Shown one piece after another: positions 45,080-53,564 of a stretch of 64,000 nt of DNA (position 1 is the stretch's first letter; each line of letters begins with the position of its first letter). The translations under genes were made by a program, and so were the position numbers. This DNA is from Acidiluteibacter sp963716125 (GTDB taxonomy: Bacteria; Bacteroidota; Bacteroidia; Flavobacteriales_E; Vicingaceae): NCBI GenBank assembly GCA_963716125.1, contig OY970294.1, forward strand, positions 3,162,001 through 3,226,000, read 5' to 3'. Below the pieces are notes generated by a model, which worked only from the letters and a program-made list of their open reading frames with translations, was not told the DNA's origin and did not search any database.

Positions 45080-45942
45080 AAGTATTGCTGTATTAAATTA
45101 TTATATCGATATAAAGCTTTCTTATCCAATGGCAATGCGTAGGAAACATCCTCAGTAACTTTTACAAAATCTACTTCTTTGATGTATTTATATAAAAGTT
45201 GATAGATTGCCGAATCCTTTTCAATTTGGCCACTCAACAGTACCTGAGTTTCAGTATTACTTAAAGATAATTGCTCGAAGGCGTACATTACAAAATAAAT
45301 CACATCTTCAGCTGTTTGATATTGAAAGCTATTGTAAAAAATAAGCTGTTGATTCTTTTTTACTAATAGTTCAAACTGTTTGGAATCAAAATTTACAAAA
45401 GCTGCAGTTTCATGGTGTGAATATTGCAACGAACTTTCAATAAATGAACTACTAAAATGCTGAAAGGTAGCATTGGGATAAAAGCTTTTAATTTTCTCTA
45501 ACCAATTCCTATTTACTGCATAGCAATTATTAATACCACTTTGCAATAATTTATCGTGCATGAGTTGTTCATCACTATTGATTTCAAAATTTAATCGAAG
45601 ATATTCTTCTAATTCATTTTCGTCAAAAATAGGAGAAGGTATCAAGCTGCTTTTTTGATTGATAAGCGCAATATTAATAGAATGATAATTTAATTTCAAC
45701 CATTTATCATCTGTATAAATCTGCTGAAATAAGTCAATTGGTAAATCACCATTTTCTAATTGAAAATGATAATCTGCTATACCAATATATCTTTTTTCGG
45801 AAATATGAAAAACTGCAAATTGAAAAGTTTGCTCTCCTAAAAATATGGAAAGGTGGTAATTTGAGCCAAGTGCAGTTGGATTAACTTCTGCTTGTATTGA
45901 CTGATCAAATTGATAAAAAAAAGCTTTGGCAGTTGAAGCCAT
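45070..45942 (-). CDS. DUF3822 family protein
   Basis: This 290-residue protein matches the DUF3822 family, which in Bacteroidota regularly precedes rsmD and coaD. It has an actin-like-ATPase flavour: VFHISEKRYIGIADYHF, then HETAAFVNFDSKQFELLVKKNQQLIFYNSFQYQTAEDVIYFVMYAFEQLSLSNTETQVLLSGQIEKDSAIY, similar to the PilM/ASKHA pattern. No membrane segment is seen. The next gene upstream encodes a protein with one N-terminal helix, so a pilus- or secretion-like inner-membrane complex is conceivable but not shown. Confidence 0.8.
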   Translation of the reverse strand: MASTAKAFFYQFDQSIQAEVNPTALGSNYHLSIFLGEQTFQFAVFHISEKRYIGIADYHFQLENGDLPIDLFQQIYTDDKWLKLNYHSINIALINQKSSLIPSPIFDENELEEYLRLNFEINSDEQLMHDKLLQSGINNCYAVNRNWLEKIKSFYPNATFQHFSSSFIESSLQYSHHETAAFVNFDSKQFELLVKKNQQLIFYNSFQYQTAEDVIYFVMYAFEQLSLSNTETQVLLSGQIEKDSAIYQLLYKYIKEVDFVKVTEDVSYALPLDKKALYRYNNLIQQYLCV

Positions 45943-45950
45943 CTAAAAAA

Positions 45951-46532
45951 TTATTCCCAGTTTCCGCTTGTAGTTGGTTCATCCATTGAACCTACTTTTA
46001 ATTGGTCTTCCAATTCAATGTTCTCATTTTTTGTACTCAAGCCTCTCAAAAATTGTTCGAAAGTGGCAGAAACTTCAAAAACATTCACATTTACCTTGTT
46101 TTTTTCAATTTGGCCTGCGTCAATCTTAAATTTTTGACCACCTGAAAAAGGAATATAAGATAAAGAGTCCAAATTCACACCTTTTAAAACACTGTCTCTA
46201 GCAGGAATCAAAGTAGTATCTCTTGTTACAATACCCATTTCAACTGCTTGCTGCTCAGTTAAAGTATCTGGCACATTACCAATAGCTTTTACTACTCTTA
46301 AAGAGTCATATTGTATAAAGTTCATTAATTCGCTAAAACTTTTTGCGTAACGCTTCTTTTCAGATTTAAACTCTGTTTGAGCACTTCTGATGTCAATTAA
46401 TCTTTCGACTACAACACCCTTTCGATACTCTAATTTTTTCTCGAATTCAATTCTACTATTAACACTATCATAAACTAAATAGGCCAAAACAACTGCGGCT
46501 ATTATAAGGACTGCTTGAATTGCGATTTTCAT
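45951..46532 (-). CDS. Conserved hypothetical protein with one N-terminal membrane helix
   Basis: The 193 residues begin with a single hydrophobic helix (MKIAIQAVLIIAAVVLAYLVYDSV) and then a helical domain with KLEYRKGVVVERLIDIRSAQTEFKSEKKRYAKSFSELMNFI. The segment from helix to RYAKSFSELMNFI resembles the helical part of type II pseudopilins, although no prepilin-peptidase site is visible. Two beta-rich parts follow (LSYIPFSGGQKFKIDAG, KNKVNVNVFEVSATFEQFL). I do not know the family's function. It is 8 bases upstream of the DUF3822 gene. Confidence 0.7.
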   Translation of the reverse strand: MKIAIQAVLIIAAVVLAYLVYDSVNSRIEFEKKLEYRKGVVVERLIDIRSAQTEFKSEKKRYAKSFSELMNFIQYDSLRVVKAIGNVPDTLTEQQAVEMGIVTRDTTLIPARDSVLKGVNLDSLSYIPFSGGQKFKIDAGQIEKNKVNVNVFEVSATFEQFLRGLSTKNENIELEDQLKVGSMDEPTTSGNWE

Positions 46533-46571
46533 TTTTTGAATAAATTAATTTTATTAGGTAAATCTAAACAT

Positions 46572-46606
46572 TTTGGATGAAATTTATCCAAAGACGTACA
46601 AAACTA
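46572..46606 (-). promoter_or_regulatory. -7 box and leader dyad upstream of the 45951-46532 gene
   Basis: On the minus strand TAGTTTTG (46606-46599) fits TAnnTTTG. Just downstream of it lies a perfect 7-bp inverted repeat, TTTGGAT / ATCCAAA (46572-46592). The dyad would fall close to the transcription start, a usual place for an operator. Confidence 0.4.
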
Positions 46607-47015
46607 CAATTTTTTACGACGCTGTAAAATTAAATAATCATTTTGTATTTCTATTTTTTTACAATACTATTAAAATGCGATAGACATCTTGACAAATAGT
46701 GAAAAATAAACATCCCTAGATTTCGGCTATTAACTCTAATGAGATATATATTCAGTATAATCTTAGAGAGCCTTGTTCATCCATTGTTTACTTAGTGGCT
46801 ATTTTTTTAATCTCAAAAACTGAAGGAATAATGTCATCTTTTCAGGATTTTAGACATATTTATAAAAGTTTTCTTTTATAATAATCAAAGCCTTACGGTT
46901 TATATTTAGAATCTTCCACTACTAAATTAGGCACATCTTCATTGATATTTTACCTACAATTAAATAATCATTAATATATGATGTAACTTTATCCAAATAA
47001 AAATTATTTAATCGA
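46607..47015. other. 409-base non-coding gap before the helicase gene
   Basis: This divergent intergenic stretch is AT-rich, with stops in all frames. No tRNA, terminator or clear TTTG-N19-TAnnTTTG promoter was found for the helicase. Nothing further is recognised. Confidence 0.6.
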
Positions 47016-48437
47016 ATGCCTACTACATTTCGTCAACACTTTATCGATAAAATGGGAGTTATACCCACCGAAGATCAATTAACTTTGATTGATAGAATGA
47101 GCCGATTTGTTGAAAAAAAAGACGGTGAATGGGCATTTATAATAAGAGGATACGCGGGAACAGGAAAAACAACTACTATTGGTGCGATGGTAAAAGCACT
47201 TCCACTCTATCAAATGAAATCGCTTTTGCTAGCACCAACAGGAAGGGCTGCTAAAGTGCTCTCCAACTTTTCTAATAAAAAAGCATTTACAATTCATAAA
47301 ATTATTTATCAAACCACTAGTAGCAAAGATGGAATTGCCAAATTTTCATTGGCTGCGAATAAGCATATTAATACACTGTTTATAGTAGATGAAGCCTCTA
47401 TGATTTCAGATATGCAAGGAATGGCAACTTCTTCATTTGGAAGATCATCTAGCTTATTGGATGATTTAATAGAATATGTTTACAGCGGTCATAATTGTAA
47501 ACTTATTTTTATTGGAGACATTGCTCAATTACCTCCCGTGGGATTAGATATTAGTCCTGCATTAGAACCAAAATTTTTAACAAAAAGCTATCATTTATCA
47601 TTAAAAGGGGCAGAACTAAAAGAAGTGATGCGTCAACAAGAAGATTCAGGTATTTTGTATAACGCCACACTTTTAAGAAATAGAATTGAAAATAAAGAAA
47701 TGAACATTCAATTTTTCCTAAATGAATTTAAGGACATTATAAGAATTACAGGAGAAAATTTAGAAGATGTTCTTAATGATGCCTACTCCCAAGATGGTGA
47801 AGAGGATACAGTAGTAATTTGTAGATCAAATAAACGCGCCAACCAATTTAACCAGCAAATAAGACAAAGAATAAGATGGATGGACAATGAAATAGCTACT
47901 GGCGAATACATTATGATTGTAAAAAATAATTACTTCTGGTTAGATCCTCAATCAAAAGCTGGTTTTATAGCCAATGGCGATACCGCTGAGATTATGCGAT
48001 TGGGAAATACGGAAGAATTATATGGATTTAAATTTATTGATGCTACCATTCGATTAGTTGATTATCCTAATGAACTGCCATTTGAAACTAAATTGTTGCT
48101 CAATTCATTAGATGCTGAGAGTCCTTCCTTAAGTCCTGAAGATTCTAAATTGCTTTTTGATACTATAATGGAAGATTATGCGGATGAACCCAATCGAAAA
48201 AAGAAATACGAATTACTAAAGAAGAATCCATATTTCAATGCGTTGCAAATTAAATTTGCTTATGCTATAACTTGCCATAAATCACAAGGTGGACAGTGGA
48301 AAAATGTTATCGTAGATCAAGGCTATTTAACCGATGAAATGATAGACATTTCATATATGAGATGGCTTTATACCGCATTAACTAGAGCAAGTAAAAAGCT
48401 TTATCTACTCAACTTTAATGAGCATTTTTTTAATTGA
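47016..48437 (+). CDS. RecD2/Pif1-like superfamily 1 DNA helicase
   Basis: This 473-residue protein has the SF1B helicase motifs: Walker A RGYAGTGKTTT (44-54), LLLAPTGRAAKVLS (motif Ia), LFIVDEASMIS (motif II), KLIFIGDIAQLPPVG (motif III), LKEVMRQQEDSG (motif IV), TVVICRSNKRANQFN, and the UvrD_C_2-type end FAYAITCHKSQGGQWKNVIVDQGYL with WLYTALTRASKKLYLL (motifs V and VI). It lacks RecD's N-terminal domain and is shorter than RecD2, as usual for the Bacteroidota AAA_30-type helicases. It overlaps the convergent PD40 gene by 8 bases. Confidence 0.92.
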   Translation: MPTTFRQHFIDKMGVIPTEDQLTLIDRMSRFVEKKDGEWAFIIRGYAGTGKTTTIGAMVKALPLYQMKSLLLAPTGRAAKVLSNFSNKKAFTIHKIIYQTTSSKDGIAKFSLAANKHINTLFIVDEASMISDMQGMATSSFGRSSSLLDDLIEYVYSGHNCKLIFIGDIAQLPPVGLDISPALEPKFLTKSYHLSLKGAELKEVMRQQEDSGILYNATLLRNRIENKEMNIQFFLNEFKDIIRITGENLEDVLNDAYSQDGEEDTVVICRSNKRANQFNQQIRQRIRWMDNEIATGEYIMIVKNNYFWLDPQSKAGFIANGDTAEIMRLGNTEELYGFKFIDATIRLVDYPNELPFETKLLLNSLDAESPSLSPEDSKLLFDTIMEDYADEPNRKKKYELLKKNPYFNALQIKFAYAITCHKSQGGQWKNVIVDQGYLTDEMIDISYMRWLYTALTRASKKLYLLNFNEHFFN

Positions 48438-50955
48438 TTGAAAGCGCATTTTCATAACTTCCGTTAATCAAATCTTTCATCAACATTCGCTTACCTTTAT
48501 AAAACGGAGTAATCCAAGCATCTTCTACCCCTTCTTTTATCACTTTTTGACGCAAAACCTCAGCATTAGAGAAAGTAATGAATTCTCCTTGAGTAAAACG
48601 TGTAATCGCATCAGGATAATTTCGTATTTCAGGATTACCAAATTTCAATAAATGACCATATTTGAAATTCTGTGGCTTTCTATAAGCTGCAATTTGAACT
48701 TCAAAATGCAAATCGGGATGACAAATAGGCCCAACTAAACTCAACAATCTATCATAGTTTTCTTTATCTGTAATATCCTTTAAAACAAATTTTGTAAACG
48801 CTTCCATGGTGTATTTCGCACATGGATCGTTCATAATAGAATCATTTTCTACTGCTACAGGCAATGTATACTCTTCAGTATATTGCTCTACCGTTTTACG
48901 TTCACCAAAAACAAAAACGGTTACAAAAGCATCTTTAGCATCACTTTCCTTTTCGGCTAGCATATCTCTAAAGTTTTCAGCTCCTTCAAGCGTATTAAAC
49001 CCTGCAAAAGCATATCGAATCGTTCCATCAGGATATTTTTTCTTAGAAATTTCTCCGTATTTACTCAAATAACCCAAATTGAAATCATTAGAATCTTTTA
49101 CAGCAGCAATTTCAACTTTATAAGAGAGACCTTGAATAGATTTATTAGTTGCAGAAACTTTACTAGTTGTCAGGTTATTAGTATTTGAAATTTCTTGATT
49201 ATGCTTTTCTACTTTTGTGATTTCGTCGTTCAAATCACGTCGCGAAGAAAATGTACTGTCGGTTTCTGAAAACTCTCTGATCTTAGAAATTTGTAGATTT
49301 AACTTTTCTTGCAAATCAGGCTCATTTACTTTTGATGCCTTTAAATCATTATTTTCACCAATTAAATCATCTGATGTAACATCAAAATTATGTTCTACTT
49401 GCACAAAAGTTTCTAGTGATTGTACATCTAAATACTCATAAGAAGTATTGTAACCATCAACTTCAATGGCAATTTTATATTTATTCCCAGGTGTTAAAGA
49501 AAGCATGAATTTTCCATCCTTCGCATTAGAATTGGTTCGATTCACTACCGATCCATCTTTTTCATTGGTAGTAGTTACAAGCGCAGAAACAGGCTCACCA
49601 TCAGCTCTACTAATACCAATTACCAAAGCTAAAATCGGTCGTTTTCCAAAGTGACCAGGTTGTACAATATAAATATCATTCCCTCCAAAACTATTTTCTT
49701 TTCCCGCAGAAGAATAATAGCCACTTTTTGCGTCTGCAGAAAGCACATAATAACGATCATCTCCGATAGTATTAATAGGATATCCAACATTTTGTGGTTC
49801 ATCCCAAACTTCATTATCGTTATACGAATAAAATATATCGTAGCCACCAATACTGTTGTGTCCTTTAGAACTAAAATACATCGTTTTGTTATCCGGATGA
49901 ATAAATGGATCATCCTCATCAAATCTGGTATTGATGGTAGGTCCTAAATTTTGAACATTTCCCCAAACGTTGTTTCCTAAATTTTCAGCTTTGTAAATAT
50001 CTCTTCCTCCATAACCACCTTTTCTCTCAGAGGTAAAATAAAGAATTTTTTCATCGCTTGTTAAACTAGCACTACCTTCCCAATATTCAGAATTAACTTC
50101 ACCTTCTAAAGATTTTGGAGCAGTCCAGTTGCCATCCTTTAATTCGCTGATATAAATATCGCCAGCATTCTTATTATCACTTTTATAGATAAATAATTTT
50201 TGACCATTATTCGAAATGGCAATACCTGCATCATGCTTGGTAGTATTTATATTACTCCCTATACTTTTAGGGGCTGACCAAACACCATCGTCTTTTGTAG
50301 AAATCATTATATCTTCAAAGTACTGTCCATTTTTACTAGGATTACCTACTAAATCTAATCGACCACCTGTACTTTTTTCACCTCTGTAAGTGAAAATCAT
50401 TATTCTTTCATCAGGTGTTATGATAGGCACATATTCTTCAAATTTGGTATTGATAGGTGCTCCTATATTGGTAATTTCTACCTTAACACTGTCTTGAACG
50501 AAAGAGTTGGCAGTCTTGCAGTTTTCAATAAAAAGCATTGCCTTGTCTCTGTCCTCCTTTGGTAAATCTATATCTTCTAAGTAGATATTGAAATATTTAA
50601 TTGCCTCATCAAACTGCTCATTAACAGCATAGGCTCTACCTATAAAAAAGTTGACTTCATTAAACTTTTTATTAGCATTTTTTACATCCGTCAAAATGCC
50701 TATTGACTCTTTTTGCTTTTCAGGAATAAAAGTGTAGCAAATTCCCTTCATCATTTTGTAATAAAGATCTTTGGATTTATTCGCATTCAGTTTTTCGAAA
50801 TTGGCAGCAGCAGCCGTATAATTTTCGTCTTCATAAAAAGCCTCTGCTTTTTTAAGCAGCTCATTTTCTTCTTTTTTGTTTATACTTTCTTGTGCAAAAA
50901 TAGGAGAAGTAAAAATGAAAAATGTAACAAGAGTGATAATGAACTTTTGGCTCAT
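48430..50955 (-). CDS. PD40/TPR outer-membrane-associated protein with SPOR-like C-terminus
   Basis: The 841-residue protein has a signal peptide (MSQKFIITLVTFFIFTSPIFAQ), then TPR-like helices (KKAEAFYEDENYTAAAANFEKLNANKSKDLYYKMMKGICY). Four or five PD40 beta-propeller blades follow (MIFTYRGEKSTGGRLD, LFIYKSDNKNAGDIYIS, LYFTSERKGGYGGRDIY, MYFSSKGHNSIGGYDIFYS), then a carboxypeptidase-regulatory-like strand domain (about 330-520). The last part has two SPOR-like repeats (YKVEIAAVKDSNDFNLGYLSKYGEISKKKYPDGTIRYAFAGF and FEVQIAAYRKPQNFKYGHLLKFG). The usual OmpA domain of related proteins (PorE-like) is absent and the SPOR repeats take its place, suggesting peptidoglycan attachment. Its relatives include T9SS components, so a role there is possible. 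Confidence 0.85.
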   Translation of the reverse strand: MSQKFIITLVTFFIFTSPIFAQESINKKEENELLKKAEAFYEDENYTAAAANFEKLNANKSKDLYYKMMKGICYTFIPEKQKESIGILTDVKNANKKFNEVNFFIGRAYAVNEQFDEAIKYFNIYLEDIDLPKEDRDKAMLFIENCKTANSFVQDSVKVEITNIGAPINTKFEEYVPIITPDERIMIFTYRGEKSTGGRLDLVGNPSKNGQYFEDIMISTKDDGVWSAPKSIGSNINTTKHDAGIAISNNGQKLFIYKSDNKNAGDIYISELKDGNWTAPKSLEGEVNSEYWEGSASLTSDEKILYFTSERKGGYGGRDIYKAENLGNNVWGNVQNLGPTINTRFDEDDPFIHPDNKTMYFSSKGHNSIGGYDIFYSYNDNEVWDEPQNVGYPINTIGDDRYYVLSADAKSGYYSSAGKENSFGGNDIYIVQPGHFGKRPILALVIGISRADGEPVSALVTTTNEKDGSVVNRTNSNAKDGKFMLSLTPGNKYKIAIEVDGYNTSYEYLDVQSLETFVQVEHNFDVTSDDLIGENNDLKASKVNEPDLQEKLNLQISKIREFSETDSTFSSRRDLNDEITKVEKHNQEISNTNNLTTSKVSATNKSIQGLSYKVEIAAVKDSNDFNLGYLSKYGEISKKKYPDGTIRYAFAGFNTLEGAENFRDMLAEKESDAKDAFVTVFVFGERKTVEQYTEEYTLPVAVENDSIMNDPCAKYTMEAFTKFVLKDITDKENYDRLLSLVGPICHPDLHFEVQIAAYRKPQNFKYGHLLKFGNPEIRNYPDAITRFTQGEFITFSNAEVLRQKVIKEGVEDAWITPFYKGKRMLMKDLINGSYENALSIN

Positions 50956-51101
50956 AATTTATATAAGGTTCGTTTTAAACTATTGCTAAAGTATATAATT
51001 AGTGCTTTTACATTTTTAGCTAAGCCGATACTTATTAACAGACCACTCTTTAAAAGCCATTCAAAAAAATTTTATCAAAATGCTTTCTATTTTACTTGAT
51101 T

Positions 51102-52316
51102 TTACTCCATCAATTTTGTCTCTACTTTTATTTTTGAATGTAAAGTTTTATGAATAGGACACTTATCAGCTATTTCAATCAATTTATCCTTTTGCTCCAC
51201 AGATAAATCTCCTTTCAAATCTATTTCTCTGTAGAAGTGATCTATTTTACCGCTTTTTTCTTCCTCTAAACTTTTAGAATCTTCTACATAATCCTTTTTG
51301 TGATTGATATGAACTGTTGCGGTTTCTAAATTCCAGTTTTTTCGTTTTGCGTAAATCTGTAATGTGAGTGAAGTACAAGAAGCTAATGCTGATGAAAGCA
51401 AGCCGTAAGGACTTGGTCCTAAATTATTGCCACCCACATTTTCAGGCTCATCAGCTGTCAATAAATGGCCTTCAGCAAATACATCAGTTGTTAAACTATC
51501 GTTATTCGTCTGCGCAGCTACTTGATGATCTGTTTTTAAGCCTGGCTTCTCCTCTATTTTAATATAGCGTTCTACCCAACTTCCTATCACTTTCCCTACG
51601 TAACTGCTATCTGCAGCATTGCTCATTAAATGATCTGCTCCATCAAGGGTAATAAAACTCTTAGGATGACGAGCAGCAACATAGATTTTTTCAGCATTTT
51701 CTATCTCTACTACCTCATCTTGTGGAGAATGAATAACTAACAAAGATTTATTTAATTCACTAATTAAATCTTTAGAAGAATTTTTTTCTAAGGTTTCTAT
51801 CAATTCTCCACTTACTGTAAATGGTCGTCCTCCAATATTAACTTTTGCTTTTCCATTGGCTTTTATTTCTTCCAAACTTTCTTCAAATAGTTTGGTAGCA
51901 TGACTAGGATGATAAGGAGATCCAATAGTAACTATTCCTTTAGTAGATGGTATTTTATGAGCACTAAAAAGTATTGCAGTTCCCCCTAAAGAATGCCCAA
52001 TCAATAACTCGGGAGCTTTAATTTTTTCTTCTAAAAATTTTGCAGCCAATTCAATGTCCTCCAAATTGGTATCAAAACTCGTATTTTCAAATTCTCCTTC
52101 GCTCTCTCCCAATCCTGTAAAATCAAAACGCAAAACAGCAAAACCAGCATTCGTCAATCCTCTACTAATATTTTTGAGTGCTTTAAAGTTCTTATTACAT
52201 GTAAAACAGTGTGCAAAGATAGCAGTTGCCACAGGTTTATGATTGATTGGCCAATCTAAAATGGCAGCTATTTTTTCTTTCTTCTGATTTAAAAATTCTA
52301 CTTTTTCCGACTTCAT
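51102..52316 (-). CDS. Bifunctional alpha/beta hydrolase / OsmC family protein
   Basis: The start is put at ATG 52316; a TTG two codons earlier overlaps a TATATTTG box (minus strand, 52327-52320). The first about 255 residues form an alpha/beta hydrolase (LRFDFTGLGESEGEF, nucleophile elbow LLIGHSLGGTA, late SPQDEVVEIENAE and DGADHLM). The rest is an OsmC domain with the two reactive cysteines in SALASCTSLTLQIYAKRKNW and ADKCPIHKTLHSKI. OsmC/Ohr proteins reduce organic hydroperoxides; the fused form is known in Bacteroidota. It diverges from tpx, another peroxide-reducing enzyme, 270 bases away. Confidence 0.92.
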   Translation of the reverse strand: MKSEKVEFLNQKKEKIAAILDWPINHKPVATAIFAHCFTCNKNFKALKNISRGLTNAGFAVLRFDFTGLGESEGEFENTSFDTNLEDIELAAKFLEEKIKAPELLIGHSLGGTAILFSAHKIPSTKGIVTIGSPYHPSHATKLFEESLEEIKANGKAKVNIGGRPFTVSGELIETLEKNSSKDLISELNKSLLVIHSPQDEVVEIENAEKIYVAARHPKSFITLDGADHLMSNAADSSYVGKVIGSWVERYIKIEEKPGLKTDHQVAAQTNNDSLTTDVFAEGHLLTADEPENVGGNNLGPSPYGLLSSALASCTSLTLQIYAKRKNWNLETATVHINHKKDYVEDSKSLEEEKSGKIDHFYREIDLKGDLSVEQKDKLIEIADKCPIHKTLHSKIKVETKLME

Positions 52317-52529
52317 ACTCAAATATAGTCAAAACTAAATTTTAGATATAAAGCTTTCACGACATTTATTTCAATTAATCTTCTAAATTTCTCATTTTTT
52401 ATTATACTTTTCAATTAAAAGGTATAATTGGTTAATGCCGAGCTACAAGAAAACGAGCATACTAGGTACGTTATATGCGACATTTTATAGTTAAATGGGT
52501 ATTAACATTTATTCGTTGTAGATAATGGT

Positions 52530-52537
52530 TAAATTTG
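52530..52537 (+). promoter_or_regulatory. Possible -7 box of tpx
   Basis: TAAATTTG fits TAnnTTTG and ends 48 bases before the tpx ATG. The nearest TTG is only 11 bases upstream, too close, so this is tentative. Confidence 0.3.
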
Positions 52538-52585
52538 AAAACATAAAATAGAAAACAATTGTTGAATTAAAAAATAGTTACAATT

Positions 52586-53095
52586 ATGGAAACAACAAAT
52601 TTTAAAGGAAATAAAGTAAATTTAGCTGGCAGATTGCCAAAAGTTGGAGATGCAGCTCCAGATTTTACTTATGTAAAATCTGATCTTTCAGAAGGAAAAT
52701 TATCTGAAATAAACGACAAAGTAAAAGTTTTAATAGCTGTTCCTAGTTTAGATACAGGAGTTTGCCAAATGGAAACTAGACAATTCAATTCAAAATTAAA
52801 GGAAAAAAATGGTGTAGAAGGTTTGATTATCTCTAAAGATTTACCATTTGCAATGAAACGCTTTTGTGAATCTGAAGGAATTGAAAATGTAACCAATGCA
52901 TCTGACTTTAGATACCACGAATTTTCTAAAGCTTATGGTTTAGATATGCAAGATGGTCCATTAAAGGGATTGCATGCTAGGGCAGTTTTTGTAGTAGATA
53001 AAAACAACAAAATTACTTTTTCAGAATTAGTCGATGATATCACTCATGAACCTAATTATGATAATGTAATGAAAGCTATTGACGACGCAAAATAA
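52586..53095 (+). CDS. tpx: Thiol peroxidase
   Basis: Tpx is an atypical two-cysteine peroxiredoxin reduced by thioredoxin. The 169-residue length fits. The peroxidatic Cys60 is in VPSLDTGVCQMETRQFN and the resolving Cys94 in MKRFCESEG, at the positions expected from E. coli Tpx. APDFTYV, DLPFAMKRF and ARAVFVVDKNNKITFSELV are also typical. It ends before a terminator hairpin. Confidence 0.95.
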   Translation: METTNFKGNKVNLAGRLPKVGDAAPDFTYVKSDLSEGKLSEINDKVKVLIAVPSLDTGVCQMETRQFNSKLKEKNGVEGLIISKDLPFAMKRFCESEGIENVTNASDFRYHEFSKAYGLDMQDGPLKGLHARAVFVVDKNNKITFSELVDDITHEPNYDNVMKAIDDAK

Positions 53096-53112
53096 ATTGA
53101 AACAGAACTTTT

Positions 53113-53147
53113 TAAAAGCTGCTAAATTTTTTTTAGCGGCTTTTTTT
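53113..53147 (+). terminator. Rho-independent terminator after tpx
   Basis: A 10-bp stem (AGCTGCTAAA / TTTAGCGGCT, one T-G pair) around a short T loop runs into seven Ts. Confidence 0.88.
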
Positions 53148-53564
53148 AATTTTGAAATTTTGAATTATTCTTTTCTCTCTCCAACATCTCAATAAAATCA
53201 GGCATTCTTTAACATTTAACATAAAGTTATTAACAAACATTTGGAAGTAATACTAAATCTTTCTTAAATTGCATTAGTTTATTCTCTAAGATTAATATTT
53301 AAATACTCTTATTGCCATGAAAACTCCTACTCTATCTAGTATTTCAAACACTACAATTTCTCAACTATATATTTTATTCATTAACCAATATGAAAAATTA
53401 TTTTCAAAAGAAATGTTTCCCATTCTCAAACGTTTTCTATTTCTAGGGAGAGCTAATTTTGTCCAGCAGTGCTATAAATCTTTTTACCATTTAACTATGG
53501 TATTGTATATTCTTAAATAAGATTATACAATAAATAATATTTTATTCATTTAATATTTTTTGTC
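53148..53564 (+). other. 417-base gap upstream of the T9SS beta-helix gene
   Basis: A 67-codon open frame (53317-53520, MKTPTLSSISNTTISQ...) is present but has no recognised motif, promoter or export signal and ends in plain AT-rich sequence; I do not accept it as a gene. The rest is AT-rich with no RNA gene seen. Confidence 0.5.

Noticed and set aside
52320..52327. TATATTTG box directly before the hydrolase-OsmC ATG as its promoter
   Set aside because: It ends three bases before the ATG, so transcription would start inside the codon; a leaderless message is possible but chance is as likely.
53317..53520. 67-codon open frame upstream of the beta-helix gene
   Set aside because: No motif, no promoter, no export signal and no conserved neighbour; the length is within chance for AT-rich DNA.
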